NCBI RefSeq assembly: GCF_900114915.1
Contig: NZ_FOUS01000013.1
Location: 211,919-275,918 of the forward strand
Source of the DNA: Bradyrhizobium sp. Rc3b
GTDB taxonomy: Bacteria > Pseudomonadota > Alphaproteobacteria > Rhizobiales > Xanthobacteraceae
Direction of reading: 5' to 3'
Length of the DNA stretch: 64,000 nt
Both the position numbers and the translations under genes were made by a program. This document shows, piece after piece, positions 39,587 through 49,207 of the stretch; positions within the stretch are counted from its first letter, which is position 1; each line of letters starts with the position of its first letter. A model generated the notes under the pieces. The model was not told the origin of the DNA and searched no databases. It saw only the letters and a list, made by a program, of their open reading frames with translations.

Positions 39587-40951
39587 TCAGCCCGCTTGCA
39601 GATCCATGTGTGGAGACCTGCTCGGCGCTACGGCTATCGGAAAGCGCAGGCTCATGCTCGTGCCGCGGCCAGGCGTGGAGGCGATGACCAGCTCGCCGCC
39701 GTGCGCGGCCATGATCTCGCGGACGATCGACAGGCCGAGGCCCGCGCCATCGCCGGCAGTGTTGCCGGTCTGAAACGGCTCGGTCAGCCCGTGCTCCACG
39801 CCGTCCGGCAGGCCTGCGCCGTCGTCGTCAATCGAGATGCCGTCGCGGCCGAGCGTGGCGACGATGCGTCGTGCGCCACGGGCGTGGATGAGCGCGTTGC
39901 CGACGAGATTGGCGAGCGCGCTGCGAATCGCGGCGTCCACGCCCTGCACCAGGAGCGGACCTTTCTCGGCCTGTTCCAGCGCGAGCTCGATGCCGGCGTC
40001 CAGTGCCGAGGGGCCGAAATCGGCGAGCACGTCCAGCGTGATCTGGGCGAGATCGATCGGCCGTTTTTCGATCGCATGGTTTTGCAGCCGCGCCAGATCG
40101 AGCATCGCGGAGACCAGCGAAGTCAGGCGCCTGATATCGCGCACCAGTTCGGCCTTCAGGGCAGGCTCGGGTACGTCTTCGACCTTCGCACGCAGCAGCG
40201 TCAGCGGCGTGCGGAGCTGATGGGCGGCATTGCCGAGGAAGCGGCGTTGCATCCTGATATAGGCATCGATCTCGCCGAAGGCGCGGTTTAGCGCCTCGAC
40301 CAGCGGCTTCAGCTCGCGCGGGACCTCGGACAGCGAGATCAGGCCCTGCGGGGCCGATGGATCGATCGCGAGGGCGCGACGCGCGACCCGCTCGATGCCG
40401 CGTGAGACGAAACGCGCAGCAAGCGCCGACCCGATCGCGACGGTGGCCGCAAAGGCCAGCGCTACCACGAGGATCGAAAAGAAGCTGCGGGCGAGGAAGC
40501 TTCTTGCGAGCCGGCCGAAGCGGACCTGAGGCTCGCCGACCATCGTCGTGAGCCGCAAGGCGCCCCGTTGCGCAACCGCGAGACAGAACGTGCTGTTCTG
40601 GTCGGGTGTGCTGAAGACGGACAAGCCGACAGGCCCGCGATAGGGAAAGGCGAAGGGTAGCTGTGGCCGGTGCTCGCTGCCGTACTCGCTGACAAGATTG
40701 CCGACGGAGACGACGTACCAGAGGTTTGGACTGTCCGCCTTCAGCTCTTCGAGCGCGGGAGTGGGGCGCACCGTCAGGTTTTGCCCATCGATAACAGTGG
40801 CGCGATCGAGAACGGCGGCCACGACCCGGCACGCCCTGAACTCGCGTTCCTCCATCGGGTACCGCGAGACGAAGATCGCGACCATGATCAGGAAGATCGT
40901 CGTCGCGGCGATGCCGAGCGAAAACGCAAACGTATGGGCGATCGACCTCAT
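39587..40951 (-). CDS. Two-component sensor histidine kinase
   Basis: 454 residues. Membrane helices about 7-29 and 156-178 bracket a periplasmic sensor of about 125 residues; then a HAMP-like linker, HisKA with NAAHQLRTPLTLL (His244), and an HATPase domain with NLVGNALIHA, DDDGAGLPD and GAGLGLSIVREI. The order resembles TctE/QseC-type kinases. It overlaps the upstream response-regulator gene by 4 bases, so the two are translationally coupled. The operon diverges from the MipA/OmpV gene, a likely target. Confidence 0.92.
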   Translation of the reverse strand: MRSIAHTFAFSLGIAATTIFLIMVAIFVSRYPMEEREFRACRVVAAVLDRATVIDGQNLTVRPTPALEELKADSPNLWYVVSVGNLVSEYGSEHRPQLPFAFPYRGPVGLSVFSTPDQNSTFCLAVAQRGALRLTTMVGEPQVRFGRLARSFLARSFFSILVVALAFAATVAIGSALAARFVSRGIERVARRALAIDPSAPQGLISLSEVPRELKPLVEALNRAFGEIDAYIRMQRRFLGNAAHQLRTPLTLLRAKVEDVPEPALKAELVRDIRRLTSLVSAMLDLARLQNHAIEKRPIDLAQITLDVLADFGPSALDAGIELALEQAEKGPLLVQGVDAAIRSALANLVGNALIHARGARRIVATLGRDGISIDDDGAGLPDGVEHGLTEPFQTGNTAGDGAGLGLSIVREIMAAHGGELVIASTPGRGTSMSLRFPIAVAPSRSPHMDLQAG

Positions 40952-41628
40952 CGCGGCGTTGCCAGCCGCAGGATGTAGCCGATGCCCCGCATGCTGCGGA
41001 TCTCGACGTCGCCGCCGAGCTCGAGCAATTTCTTCCTCAGGCGCGAGACCTGCGCTTCGAGCGTGTTGGATTCGATCTCGTCGTCGAAGCCGTAAATCTC
41101 CTCGATCAGGGCGGCGCGGGTGATGACGCGGTCGCGCCGCATCAACAGCGCTCCCAGGATCAGTGCCTCGCGCCGCCGCAACAGGATCCTGGTGTCGGCA
41201 ACCACCGCCTCGTTGCTTCCGAGATGCAGCTCCACATTGCCGAGCGACAGCACCGAAGGGGCGAGCAGCCGGGGCCGCCGCAGCACCGCCCGTACGCGCG
41301 CGATCAATTCCTGCGGCTCGAACGGTTTTCCGAGATAGTCGTCGGCGCCGCCGTTGAGACCCTCGACGACGTCTTCCTTGGCGTCCTTGGACGTCAGCAT
41401 GATGATCGCGGGCCGGTCCGGGGATTGGCTCAGGGCCGTGACCACCTGGAGCGCATCGCCGTCGGGCAGCATGCGGTCGATGATGGCGAGATCATATTTG
41501 AAATTGTCGAGCGCCTGGCGGGCATCGGCAATCGAGCCAACGAGGTCGACGATTCCGTGCAATTGCCCGAGCAGGCGGCTGACATAGGCGCCGATCTGCG
41601 GTTCGTCTTCGATTACGAGGGAACGCAC
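40948..41628 (-). CDS. OmpR/PhoB-family response regulator
   Basis: 226 residues from a GTG start (MRSLVIEDEP). The receiver has acidic EDE (7-9), phosphoacceptor Asp51 in LAIIDRMLPDG and Lys in GKPFEPQEL. The C-terminal winged helix has LLRRREALILGALLMRRD and EAQVSRLRKKL, typical of the OmpR group. It is first gene of the operon with the histidine kinase, and faces the MipA/OmpV operon across a 350-base spacer. Confidence 0.92.
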   Translation of the reverse strand: MRSLVIEDEPQIGAYVSRLLGQLHGIVDLVGSIADARQALDNFKYDLAIIDRMLPDGDALQVVTALSQSPDRPAIIMLTSKDAKEDVVEGLNGGADDYLGKPFEPQELIARVRAVLRRPRLLAPSVLSLGNVELHLGSNEAVVADTRILLRRREALILGALLMRRDRVITRAALIEEIYGFDDEIESNTLEAQVSRLRKKLLELGGDVEIRSMRGIGYILRLATPR

Positions 41629-41978
41629 GCGGGTCGTCCTTGACTCTGCTGGGCAACAAATCCCCGAGCGTGACGCTCCCTGGCCGAAGTCTGGCGTTTC
41701 GGCTCCTGCGCAGGGTTCCCATAAAGGCAGCGAGCTTGGCGAATAAAAGGCAGATGCGAGTGGGGTGACCGGCAGTGCCGGCCAAAGTTTGGGCGCGTGA
41801 ATGCCTCCCGGCAATGTTCGGGCAATGTTGGTTCGATGGCGCACGCTTCATGCGCGCCGGGAGCATCTTGGGACGGTGGTTGTCGCCTTGCAATCTTGGG
41901 GCAATTTTGCCGGACCACATGCTGGAGCTCCAACCACACGAGTCGACCAGGCCAGGAAGGCCGGTCCGGGGCCCTGTA
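41629..41978. other. Divergent 350-base spacer (regulator / MipA operon)
   Basis: It must hold both promoters. Short direct repeats such as GGCAATGTTCGGGCAATGTTGG (41808 onward) are visible but I assign no operator. No gene is seen. Confidence 0.4.
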
Positions 41979-42866
41979 ATGAAGCATTTTGACGACGCCG
42001 CTCTTCGCCTCACGGTGAATGTGCGGCTCACGACCACCTTGCTCGCCGCACTCGGCGCGATCATGGCGATCCCTCAATCCGCATCGGCGCAGACCGCGTT
42101 CACGCTGCCGGCGCCGCCGTTCGAGCTGCCGATGCTGCCTTCGCCCTCCGGCAATTGGACGATCATGGTCGGCATCGGTGGTGAGTACACACCGGATTTC
42201 GTCGGATCGAAGAACGGCAAGCTCATGCCGATCCCGATCTTCTCCATCCGCCGCGCCGGATCGAACGACCAGTTTCGGGGCCCGCGCGACAGCGCGAGCA
42301 TCGCGCTGCTCGACGTCGGCAATTTTCGCGCAGGGCCTGCGTTCAAATACGTCACCTCGCGCAAGGCCGACAAATATGCCGAGCTGACGGGCCTTGGCGA
42401 CGTCAAGGCCGCCTATGAGCTCGGCGGCTTCGTCGAATATTATCCGGTCGACTGGCTCCGCCTGCGCAGCGAATTGCGCCAGGGCATGGGTGGCCATACC
42501 GGCACCGTCGCCGACATCTCCGCGGACGTCATCGTGCCGCTGATTCAAAGGCTGACGATCTCGGCCGGCCCGCGCTTCGCCTGGAAGAGCACCAACGCGA
42601 CCGCGCCGTATTTCGGCGTCGATGCCGCGCAGGCACTGGTGTCGGGATTGCCGACGTACAATGCCAAAGGCGGTGCGCACTCGGTCGGGTTCGGCAGCCA
42701 GGTCTCTTATCGCATCAATCCGCAGTGGGAGGTCCATGCCTATGTCGAATACGAGAAGCTGCTCGGCGACGCCGCGGACAGTCCGCTGGTGAAGCTGCGG
42801 GGATCGTCGAACCAAACCACCGTCGGCATCGGAGCGTCCTACTCGTTCGATTTCAGGATTCGATGA
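41979..42866 (+). CDS. MipA/OmpV-family outer-membrane protein
   Basis: 295 residues from the ATG at 41979. Signal region about 15-38 (ending SASA-QT). The mature chain starts NWTIMVGIGGEYTPDFVGSKNG, the family hallmark, and continues with alternating beta-strand patterns to a C-terminal aromatic-ending strand (SYSFDFRIR). MipA scaffolds murein enzymes in E. coli and OmpV is a porin, so a barrel is safe but the role is not. It forms an operon with the next gene (6-base gap) and is divergent from a two-component operon. Confidence 0.88.
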   Translation: MKHFDDAALRLTVNVRLTTTLLAALGAIMAIPQSASAQTAFTLPAPPFELPMLPSPSGNWTIMVGIGGEYTPDFVGSKNGKLMPIPIFSIRRAGSNDQFRGPRDSASIALLDVGNFRAGPAFKYVTSRKADKYAELTGLGDVKAAYELGGFVEYYPVDWLRLRSELRQGMGGHTGTVADISADVIVPLIQRLTISAGPRFAWKSTNATAPYFGVDAAQALVSGLPTYNAKGGAHSVGFGSQVSYRINPQWEVHAYVEYEKLLGDAADSPLVKLRGSSNQTTVGIGASYSFDFRIR

Positions 42867-42872
42867 GCCGCC

Positions 42873-43613
42873 ATGCGCCGCATTGCATTTCTATGGCTCG
42901 GCCTTGCAGCCGCTTGCGTCGCCCTCGGCGCCGCCGCTGCGTTCGAGACCCGCGCGAGCCGGATTCAGGCGATCAAGACGGTCGGCATCGTCTCCGCCAT
43001 CGGCGAGGAGATGAGCCTTTCACAGGCAGGCCTTACCAAGCTCGGCTCCACCGGGCAAAGCGCCTCGATCAGTGCATGGGGACTGGACGAGCTGATCGTC
43101 CAGCAGGCGACCAGGCTGCTGGGCGCACGCTATCGCGTTCAGGCCGTCAACTACACCCGCGCCGCGTTCGCCGCGATCCGGGATTCGGCGGTCACGCCCG
43201 TCAATCTGCTGCGGAGCGATCCGTTCAAGGAGCTGGTTCGCACCGATGTCACGCCCCAGGGACTCGATGCGTACATCGTCATTACCCGCGCGAGATCGAA
43301 ACTCGGCAACGGCCGCAACGTCGAGGGTGTCGGGCTCGCCGAATACCGGACGCTGCTTGCGGACTACGGCCTGATCCACGTGCTGTATGAGGTCCGCGTC
43401 ATCGACGGCAAGACGTTCGATGTGATCGAAAAGCGGGCGGCCGCGCCGCTCGACAACACCGGGACCCTGAGGATCGCAGGCCCCAGCGGGCCGATCGACG
43501 GGACATTTGACGGTCCGGCTTCGAGCGAACGGCTGCGCGCGGCGATTGCGGATCTCATCACGCGCAGCCTGCCTGTCACGCTCGATGACATGCACCTGAT
43601 CGGTGGTCAGTGA
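42873..43613 (+). CDS. Exported protein of unknown function, in operon with MipA/OmpV
   Basis: 246 residues with signal peptide about 1-22. No domain recognised. It has an alpha/beta pattern (IKTVGIVSAIGEE; DAYIVITRAR; IHVLYEVRVIDGKTFDVIEKR). Such a pattern fits a periplasmic cap or lipocalin-like protein, but this is a guess. It begins 6 bases after the MipA/OmpV stop, so the two are made together. Confidence 0.75.
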   Translation: MRRIAFLWLGLAAACVALGAAAAFETRASRIQAIKTVGIVSAIGEEMSLSQAGLTKLGSTGQSASISAWGLDELIVQQATRLLGARYRVQAVNYTRAAFAAIRDSAVTPVNLLRSDPFKELVRTDVTPQGLDAYIVITRARSKLGNGRNVEGVGLAEYRTLLADYGLIHVLYEVRVIDGKTFDVIEKRAAAPLDNTGTLRIAGPSGPIDGTFDGPASSERLRAAIADLITRSLPVTLDDMHLIGGQ

Positions 43614-43628
43614 AGCCGGCTGGCGGCC

Positions 43629-45170
43629 TCAGGTCACCGGCGCGGGGTTGAACAGCGTCAGATCATTGTGGATGCCCCAGCGGTCCGACCATGGCTTGGT
43701 GCGGCCGGAGGCGACGTCGAGGATGAGCCGGAACAGGTCCCAGCCGGTCTCCTCGATGGTCTTCTCGCCGGTGGCGATGCGGCCTGCGTCGAAGTCGATC
43801 AGGTCTTTCCAGCGGCGGGCAAGCTCGCTGCGGGTCGCGACCTTGATCACGGGTGCGGCCGCAAGGCCGTAGGGCGTGCCGCGGCCGGTGGTGAATACCT
43901 GCAGAGTCATGCCGGAGGCGAGCTGGAGCGTGCCGCAGATGAAGTCGGACGCGGGGGTTGCCGCGAACAGCATGCCCTTCTGCGTCGCCTTCTCGCCGGG
44001 CGAGAGCACGCCGGTGATGGCGCTCGAGCCGGACTTCACGATCGAGCCGAGTGACTTCTCGACGATGTTGGCGAGGCCGCCCTTCTTGTTGCCGGGCGTG
44101 GTGTTGGCGCTGCGATCGGCGCCGCCGCGGGCGAGATAGGAATCATACCAGGCCATCTCGCGCACCAGCGCGCGGCCGACGTCCGCGTTGATGGCACGGC
44201 GGGTGAGCAGCTGGATGGCATCGCGCACCTCGGTCACTTCCGAGAACATCACGGTGGCGCCGGCGCGCACCAGGAGGTCCGCGGCGAAGCCGACGGCAGG
44301 ATTGGCGGTGACGCCGGAGAACGCGTCGCTGCCGCCGCATTGCAGGCCGATCACCAGATCGGACGCCGGGCAGGTCTCGCGGGTGCGCGTGTTGAGGATT
44401 TTCAGCCGCGCCTCCGCCTGGGTCATGATCGCGTCGACGATCGCACCGAAACCGTCGAAGGCTTCGTCCTGCATCCGCACGATGGCATCGCTGACGCCTT
44501 CCGGCACCAGCCGCTCCGGTGCGAGCTTCTCGCAGCCAAGGCCGACGACCAGGATCTCGCCGCCGAAATTCGGGTTCAGCGCGATGTTCTGCAGCGTGCG
44601 GATCGGCACCACCGCGTCGGGTGCGGTGATCGCGACGCCGCAGCCATAGGCATGCGTTAGCGGCACGACGTCGTCGACGTTGGGGTATTTCGGCAGCAGC
44701 TCGGCGCGGATGCGCTTCACCGCGTATTCCATCGTGCCCTTGACGCATTGCACGGAGGAGGAGATGCCGAGGATGTTCTTGGTGCCGACCGATCCGTCCG
44801 GATTGCGATAACCTTCGAACGTAAAGCCTTCGAGCGGCGGCAGCGGCGCGGGGACGGCGGTCGAGATTTCGAGCTTGTCGAGGTCGGGGGCATCCGGCAT
44901 GCGAATGCGCGCCTCGTCGACCCATTCGCCGGCCAGGATCGGCGAGAGCGCGTAGCCGATCACCTCGCCATACCGGACGATCGGCTGATCTTGCGCGATG
45001 TCGACCAGCGCCGTCTTGTGCCCCTGCGGCACGAAGGCGCGCAGCGTCAGGCCGCTGGCAAAGCGGGAGCCGGCGGGAAGCCCGAAATCATTGACCACGA
45101 TCGCGACATTGTCGCGCTCGTTGAGCTTGATGTAGCGGGGCTGCTCTTTCGCTGCGACGTCCTGGTCCAT
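43629..45170 (-). CDS. garD: Galactarate dehydratase (UxaA/GarD family)
   Basis: 513 residues from the ATG at 45170. N-terminal SAF domain (about 15-90), then the UxaA/GarD dehydratase: YRNPDGSVGTKNILGI, VPLTHAYGCG, VGLGCE and LQCGGSDAFSGVTANPA, which include the conserved Cys and His metal ligands. Family members dehydrate altronate or galactarate. The linked glucarate dehydratase, KDG dehydratase and semialdehyde dehydrogenase genes favour galactarate (product 5-keto-4-deoxyglucarate). It is the last gene of the operon, 125 bases after the aldehyde dehydrogenase. Confidence 0.85.
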   Translation of the reverse strand: MDQDVAAKEQPRYIKLNERDNVAIVVNDFGLPAGSRFASGLTLRAFVPQGHKTALVDIAQDQPIVRYGEVIGYALSPILAGEWVDEARIRMPDAPDLDKLEISTAVPAPLPPLEGFTFEGYRNPDGSVGTKNILGISSSVQCVKGTMEYAVKRIRAELLPKYPNVDDVVPLTHAYGCGVAITAPDAVVPIRTLQNIALNPNFGGEILVVGLGCEKLAPERLVPEGVSDAIVRMQDEAFDGFGAIVDAIMTQAEARLKILNTRTRETCPASDLVIGLQCGGSDAFSGVTANPAVGFAADLLVRAGATVMFSEVTEVRDAIQLLTRRAINADVGRALVREMAWYDSYLARGGADRSANTTPGNKKGGLANIVEKSLGSIVKSGSSAITGVLSPGEKATQKGMLFAATPASDFICGTLQLASGMTLQVFTTGRGTPYGLAAAPVIKVATRSELARRWKDLIDFDAGRIATGEKTIEETGWDLFRLILDVASGRTKPWSDRWGIHNDLTLFNPAPVT

Positions 45171-45190
45171 CTGCGCCTGCCTTCCGAAGC

Positions 45191-45280
45191 CGTAGGGTGG
45201 GCAAAGGCGCAACGCGCCGTGCCCACCATGCTTCACACCGAACGTAAGCGGTGGGCACGCTTCGCTTTGCCCACCCTACG
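45191..45280. repeat. Palindromic intergenic repeat (CGTAGGGTGGGCAAAG type)
   Basis: CGTAGGGTGGGCAAAG (45191-45206) and CTTTGCCCACCCTACG (45265-45280) are perfect 16-base inverted arms, with a second inverted pair (GTGCCCACC/GGTGGGCAC) inside. It lies within the aldarate operon, just upstream of the garD start. Confidence 0.9.
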
Positions 45281-45295
45281 ATATCTTCCCCGCGG

Positions 45296-46744
45296 TCAAC
45301 CCGGGAACGTATAAGCCGTCTTCACCGTGGTGTAGAACTCGCGCGCGTAGGAGCCCTGCTCGCGGGCGCCGTAGCTCGAGCCCTTCCGGCCGCCGAACGG
45401 CACGTGATAGTCGACGCCGGCGGTCGGCAGATTGACCATCACCATGCCGGACTCGCTGTTGCGCTTGTAGTGCGAGGCGTATTTCAGGCTGGTGGTGCAG
45501 ATGCCCGAAGCAAGGCCGAACTCGGTGTCGTTGGAGATCGCCAGCGCCTCCTCGTAGTTCTTGGCGCGGATGACGGCGGCGACCGGGCCAAAGATCTCCT
45601 CACGCGCGATGCGCATGTTGTTGTTGGCCTCGGTGAACAGCGCCGGCTGCAGGTAGTGGCCGGGCGTCTCGCGCTTGAGCAGCTCGCCGCCGAACGACAG
45701 CTTGGCACCCTCGTCCTGGCCGATCTTGATGTAGCGCAGGTCCTGGTCGAGCTGGCTCTGGTCCACGACAGGGCCGATATGCACGCCGGCCTTGAGCGCG
45801 TCGTCGACCGACAGTCCGTTCAGGCGCTCGGCCACCGCCGCGACGAAGCGGTCGTGGATGCCCTCGGTGACGATCAGGCGGGAGGAGGCGGTGCAGCGCT
45901 GGCCGGTGGAGAAATAGGCGCCGTTGACGGCGACCTCGACGGCGGTCTTGAGGTCGGCGTCATCGAGCACGACCAGCGGATTCTTGCCGCCCATCTCGAG
46001 CTGGAACTTCTTCATCGGGTTCGAGAGCACGCAGGCCTGCGCGATCTTGCGTCCGGTTTGCACCGAGCCGGTGAAGGAGATCGCGGCCACATCGGGGTGG
46101 TCGAGCAGGGTCTGGCCGACCACGGAGCCGGAGCCAACCACGAGGTTGAACACGCCGGCGGGAATGCCGGAGCGGGTGATGATTTCGGCCAGCGCATGAC
46201 CCGAGCCCGGCACCAGCTCGGCCGGCTTGAACACCACCGTGTTGCCGTAGCAAAGCGCAGGCGCGATCTTCCAGGCCGGGATCGCGATCGGGAAATTCCA
46301 GGGCGTGATCATGCCGACGACGCCGACCGGCTCACGGGTGAGCTCGACGTCGAGGCCGGGACGCACGGAGGCGCCCTTTTCGCCGATCAGGCGCAGAGCC
46401 TCGCCGGCGAAGAACGCAAAGATCTGGCCGGCACGCGCGACCTCGCCGATGCCCTCAGGCAGCGTCTTGCCTTCCTCGCGCGCGAGCAGGCGGCCGAGCT
46501 CTTCCTTGCGGGCGAGGATCTCGAGGGAAATCTTGTTCAGCGCGTCGAAGCGCGCCTGCGGCGTTGACTGCGCCCAGGCGGGGAAGGCGGCCTTGGCGGC
46601 GGCGATCGCCTTCTCGGTCTGCGCCTTGTCGGCCTTGGCGTATTCGCCGACAACGTCGTTGGTGTTGGAGGGGTTGATGTTCTTGGTGACGCCAGAGCCA
46701 TCGACCCATTCGCCGCCGATGAAGTTCTTCAGGATCGCAGTCAT
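45296..46744 (-). CDS. 2,5-dioxovalerate (alpha-ketoglutarate semialdehyde) dehydrogenase
   Basis: 482 residues of the aldehyde dehydrogenase superfamily: PWNFPIAIPAWKIAPALCYG, FTGSVQTGRKIA, the general base Glu in QLEMGGKNP, the catalytic Cys284 in GQRCTASS and EEIFGPV. Sequence alone gives only aldehyde dehydrogenase; position between glucarate and galactarate dehydratase genes indicates oxidation of ketoglutarate semialdehyde to 2-oxoglutarate, the final pathway step. It is 21 bases after gudD. Confidence 0.9.
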   Translation of the reverse strand: MTAILKNFIGGEWVDGSGVTKNINPSNTNDVVGEYAKADKAQTEKAIAAAKAAFPAWAQSTPQARFDALNKISLEILARKEELGRLLAREEGKTLPEGIGEVARAGQIFAFFAGEALRLIGEKGASVRPGLDVELTREPVGVVGMITPWNFPIAIPAWKIAPALCYGNTVVFKPAELVPGSGHALAEIITRSGIPAGVFNLVVGSGSVVGQTLLDHPDVAAISFTGSVQTGRKIAQACVLSNPMKKFQLEMGGKNPLVVLDDADLKTAVEVAVNGAYFSTGQRCTASSRLIVTEGIHDRFVAAVAERLNGLSVDDALKAGVHIGPVVDQSQLDQDLRYIKIGQDEGAKLSFGGELLKRETPGHYLQPALFTEANNNMRIAREEIFGPVAAVIRAKNYEEALAISNDTEFGLASGICTTSLKYASHYKRNSESGMVMVNLPTAGVDYHVPFGGRKGSSYGAREQGSYAREFYTTVKTAYTFPG

Positions 46745-46765
46745 CTTTTCCTCCGAGGAAGTATT

Positions 46766-48109
46766 TTAACGCACGAGGCACGGACGCTTGTCGTCAAAGG
46801 TCCAGCCGGGGATCAGGTCCTGCATGGCAATAGCGTCATCGCGGGCACCGAGTCCATGCTGCTTGTAGAGGTCATGCGCCGCGTCGATAGCGGCCCTGTC
46901 GATTTCGATACCCAGGCCCGGCCGGTCCGGGACTGCAATCTTGCCGCCCTTGATCCGGAGCGGCTCCCTGGTGAGCGCTTGGCCGTCCTGCCAGATCCAA
47001 TGGGTGTCGATCGCAGTGACCGTGCCGGGGGCGGCGGCGCCGACATGGGTGAACATGGCCAGCGAAATGTCAAAATGGTTGTTGGAATGCGAGCCCCAGG
47101 TCAGGCCGTTGTCACGGCAGGTCTGGGCCACCCGCACCGAGCCCTGCATGGTCCAGAAATGGGGATCGGCCAGCGGAATGTCCACCGCGCCCAGGCGCAG
47201 CGCATGGGAGAGCTGCCGCCAGTCGGTGGCGATCATGTTGGTCGCGGTCGGCAAGCCGGTGGCGCGGCGGAACTCGGCCAGGATCTCGCGGCCGGAGAAG
47301 CCGGCCTCGGCGCCGCAGGGGTCCTCGGCATAGGCGAGGATGCCGTGCATGTCCTTGCAGAGCCTGATCGCCTCGTCGAGCGACCAGGCGCCGTTGGGAT
47401 CGAGCGTCACGCGCGCGTTCGGAAAACGCTTTGCGATCGCGGTGACGGCCTCGATCTCCTGCTCGCCGCGCAGCACGCCACCTTTCAGCTTGAAGTCGGC
47501 GAAGCCGTAATGGTCGTGGGTGGCTTCCGCGAGCCGCACCACGGTCTCCGGCGTCATCGCTTCCTGATGGCGAAGGTCGAACCATTCGGGCTTGCCGGTC
47601 TCGCCGCTGACGTAGTCGAGCCTGGACTTGCGGCGATCGCCGACGAAGAAGAGATAGCCGAGCGTCTCGACGCCCTTGCGTTGCTGGCCTTCGCCGAGCA
47701 GCGCGGCGACCGGCAAGTTGAGATGCTGGCCAAGCAGATCAAGCAGTGCGGATTCGATCGCGGTGACGGCGTGGATCATGACGCGAAGATCGAAAGTCTG
47801 CTTGCCACGGCCGCCGGCGTCGCGGTCGGCGAAGGCGGTGCGGATGTCGGCGAGGATGTTGTTGAGCGCGCCGACGGTCTTGCCGATCACGAGATCGCGG
47901 GCGTCCTGGAGCGTCTGCCAGATCTTCTGCCCGCCCGGCACCTCGCCGACGCCGGTATGGCCGGCATTGTCGGTGAGGATGACGATGTTGCGGGTGAAGA
48001 ACGGCGCATGCGCGCCGCTCAGATTGAGGAGCATGCTGTCGCGGCCCGCGACCGGGATCACCTGCATCGCCGTGACGACAGGTGCGCCAGAGATATCGGT
48101 CAGGGCCAT
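46766..48109 (-). CDS. gudD: D-glucarate dehydratase
   Basis: 447 residues, enolase superfamily, length normal for GudD (about 446). Visible catalytic features: FADFKLKGG (Lys dyad), VTLDPNGAW, AYAEDPCG metal ligands, and the SHSNNHFDISLAM loop with the general-base His. It removes water from D-glucarate to give 5-keto-4-deoxyglucarate, feeding kdgD. It starts 24 bases after the kdgD stop. Confidence 0.94.
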   Translation of the reverse strand: MALTDISGAPVVTAMQVIPVAGRDSMLLNLSGAHAPFFTRNIVILTDNAGHTGVGEVPGGQKIWQTLQDARDLVIGKTVGALNNILADIRTAFADRDAGGRGKQTFDLRVMIHAVTAIESALLDLLGQHLNLPVAALLGEGQQRKGVETLGYLFFVGDRRKSRLDYVSGETGKPEWFDLRHQEAMTPETVVRLAEATHDHYGFADFKLKGGVLRGEQEIEAVTAIAKRFPNARVTLDPNGAWSLDEAIRLCKDMHGILAYAEDPCGAEAGFSGREILAEFRRATGLPTATNMIATDWRQLSHALRLGAVDIPLADPHFWTMQGSVRVAQTCRDNGLTWGSHSNNHFDISLAMFTHVGAAAPGTVTAIDTHWIWQDGQALTREPLRIKGGKIAVPDRPGLGIEIDRAAIDAAHDLYKQHGLGARDDAIAMQDLIPGWTFDDKRPCLVR

Positions 48110-48133
48110 CGCTCGCTCCTCGCTGTTGTTGTC

Positions 48134-49078
48134 CTATTCTGCCGCTTGTTGTGTCGATCGGATGGCGGGCAGATTCTTCACCAGCGCGGTCACTTCCGCG
48201 ATCTCCTGCTCGGTGAGGTCGGTGAGCGGCGGGCGGACCGGGCCGGAATCGCGGCCGATCACCTTCATGCCGGCCTTGATGATCGAGACGGCATAGCCCT
48301 TCTTGCGGTTGCGGATCGCGATCAGCGGCAGGATGAAGTCCTTCAGCCCGGCCTGGATTGTGGCGTGGTCACGCTTGCGCACCGCGGCGTAGAAGTTGGT
48401 GGCGAATTCCGGCACGAAGTTGAACACGGCCGAGGAATAGGTCGTCACGCCCATGTCGAGATAGGGCAGCGCGAAGGTCTCGGCGGTCGGCAGGCCGCCG
48501 ACATAGGTGAGACGATCGCCGAGCTTGGTGTAGACGCGGGTCATCAGCTCGATGTCGCCGATGCCGTCCTTGTAGCCGACGAGGTTCGGGCAGCGCTCAG
48601 CGAGGCGCGCCAGCGTGTCGGGCTGCAGGATCGCGTTGTCGCGGTTGTAGACGATGACGCCGATCTTCACGGCGGCGCAGACCGCCTCGACATGGGCGGC
48701 AAGGCCCTCCTGCTCGGAGTGGGTGAGGTAGGGCGGCAGCAGCAGCAGGCCGTCCGCGCCGGCCTTCTCCGCGCCGATTGCGATCTCGCGGGCGATCGCG
48801 GTGCCATAGCCGGTGCCGGCGAGCACGGGCACGCGGCCCTTGGTCTCGTCGACGGCGACCTTGACGACTTCAGGGACCTCGGTCGGCGTCAGCGAGAAGA
48901 ATTCGCCGGTGCCGCCGGCGGCGAACAGGCCTGCGACATCATAGCCGCACAGCCAGTCCATGTTGGCGCGATAGGTCGCCTCGTCGAAGGAGTAGTCAGC
49001 CTTGAAGGGCGTGACGGGGAAAGACAGGAGGCCAGATCCGATCTTCTGGGCCATTTCCTGCGGGGTCATCTTGCTCAT
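48134..49078 (-). CDS. kdgD: 5-dehydro-4-deoxyglucarate dehydratase (decarboxylating)
   Basis: 314 residues, DHDPS/NAL superfamily TIM barrel. LFAAGGTGEFFSLTP, the Tyr block VIVYNRDNA and the Schiff-base Lys in NLVGYKDGIGD are clear. It dehydrates and decarboxylates 5-keto-4-deoxyglucarate to ketoglutarate semialdehyde. It is first gene of the aldarate operon, preceded by a 129-base spacer with TATCGACCGAT (49185-49195). Confidence 0.93.
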   Translation of the reverse strand: MSKMTPQEMAQKIGSGLLSFPVTPFKADYSFDEATYRANMDWLCGYDVAGLFAAGGTGEFFSLTPTEVPEVVKVAVDETKGRVPVLAGTGYGTAIAREIAIGAEKAGADGLLLLPPYLTHSEQEGLAAHVEAVCAAVKIGVIVYNRDNAILQPDTLARLAERCPNLVGYKDGIGDIELMTRVYTKLGDRLTYVGGLPTAETFALPYLDMGVTTYSSAVFNFVPEFATNFYAAVRKRDHATIQAGLKDFILPLIAIRNRKKGYAVSIIKAGMKVIGRDSGPVRPPLTDLTEQEIAEVTALVKNLPAIRSTQQAAE

Positions 49079-49207
49079 GGGCGCGGCTCCCTCATTGCGT
49101 GTTGTGGAGGACGCAAGCAGAAGGCTGCGCGTCCATGCGCCGTGGTTTAGGAGACCGTTCGATGCGGGTCCAAGCCAAAGCCTATATCGACCGATGCGAA
49201 ATCAGCA

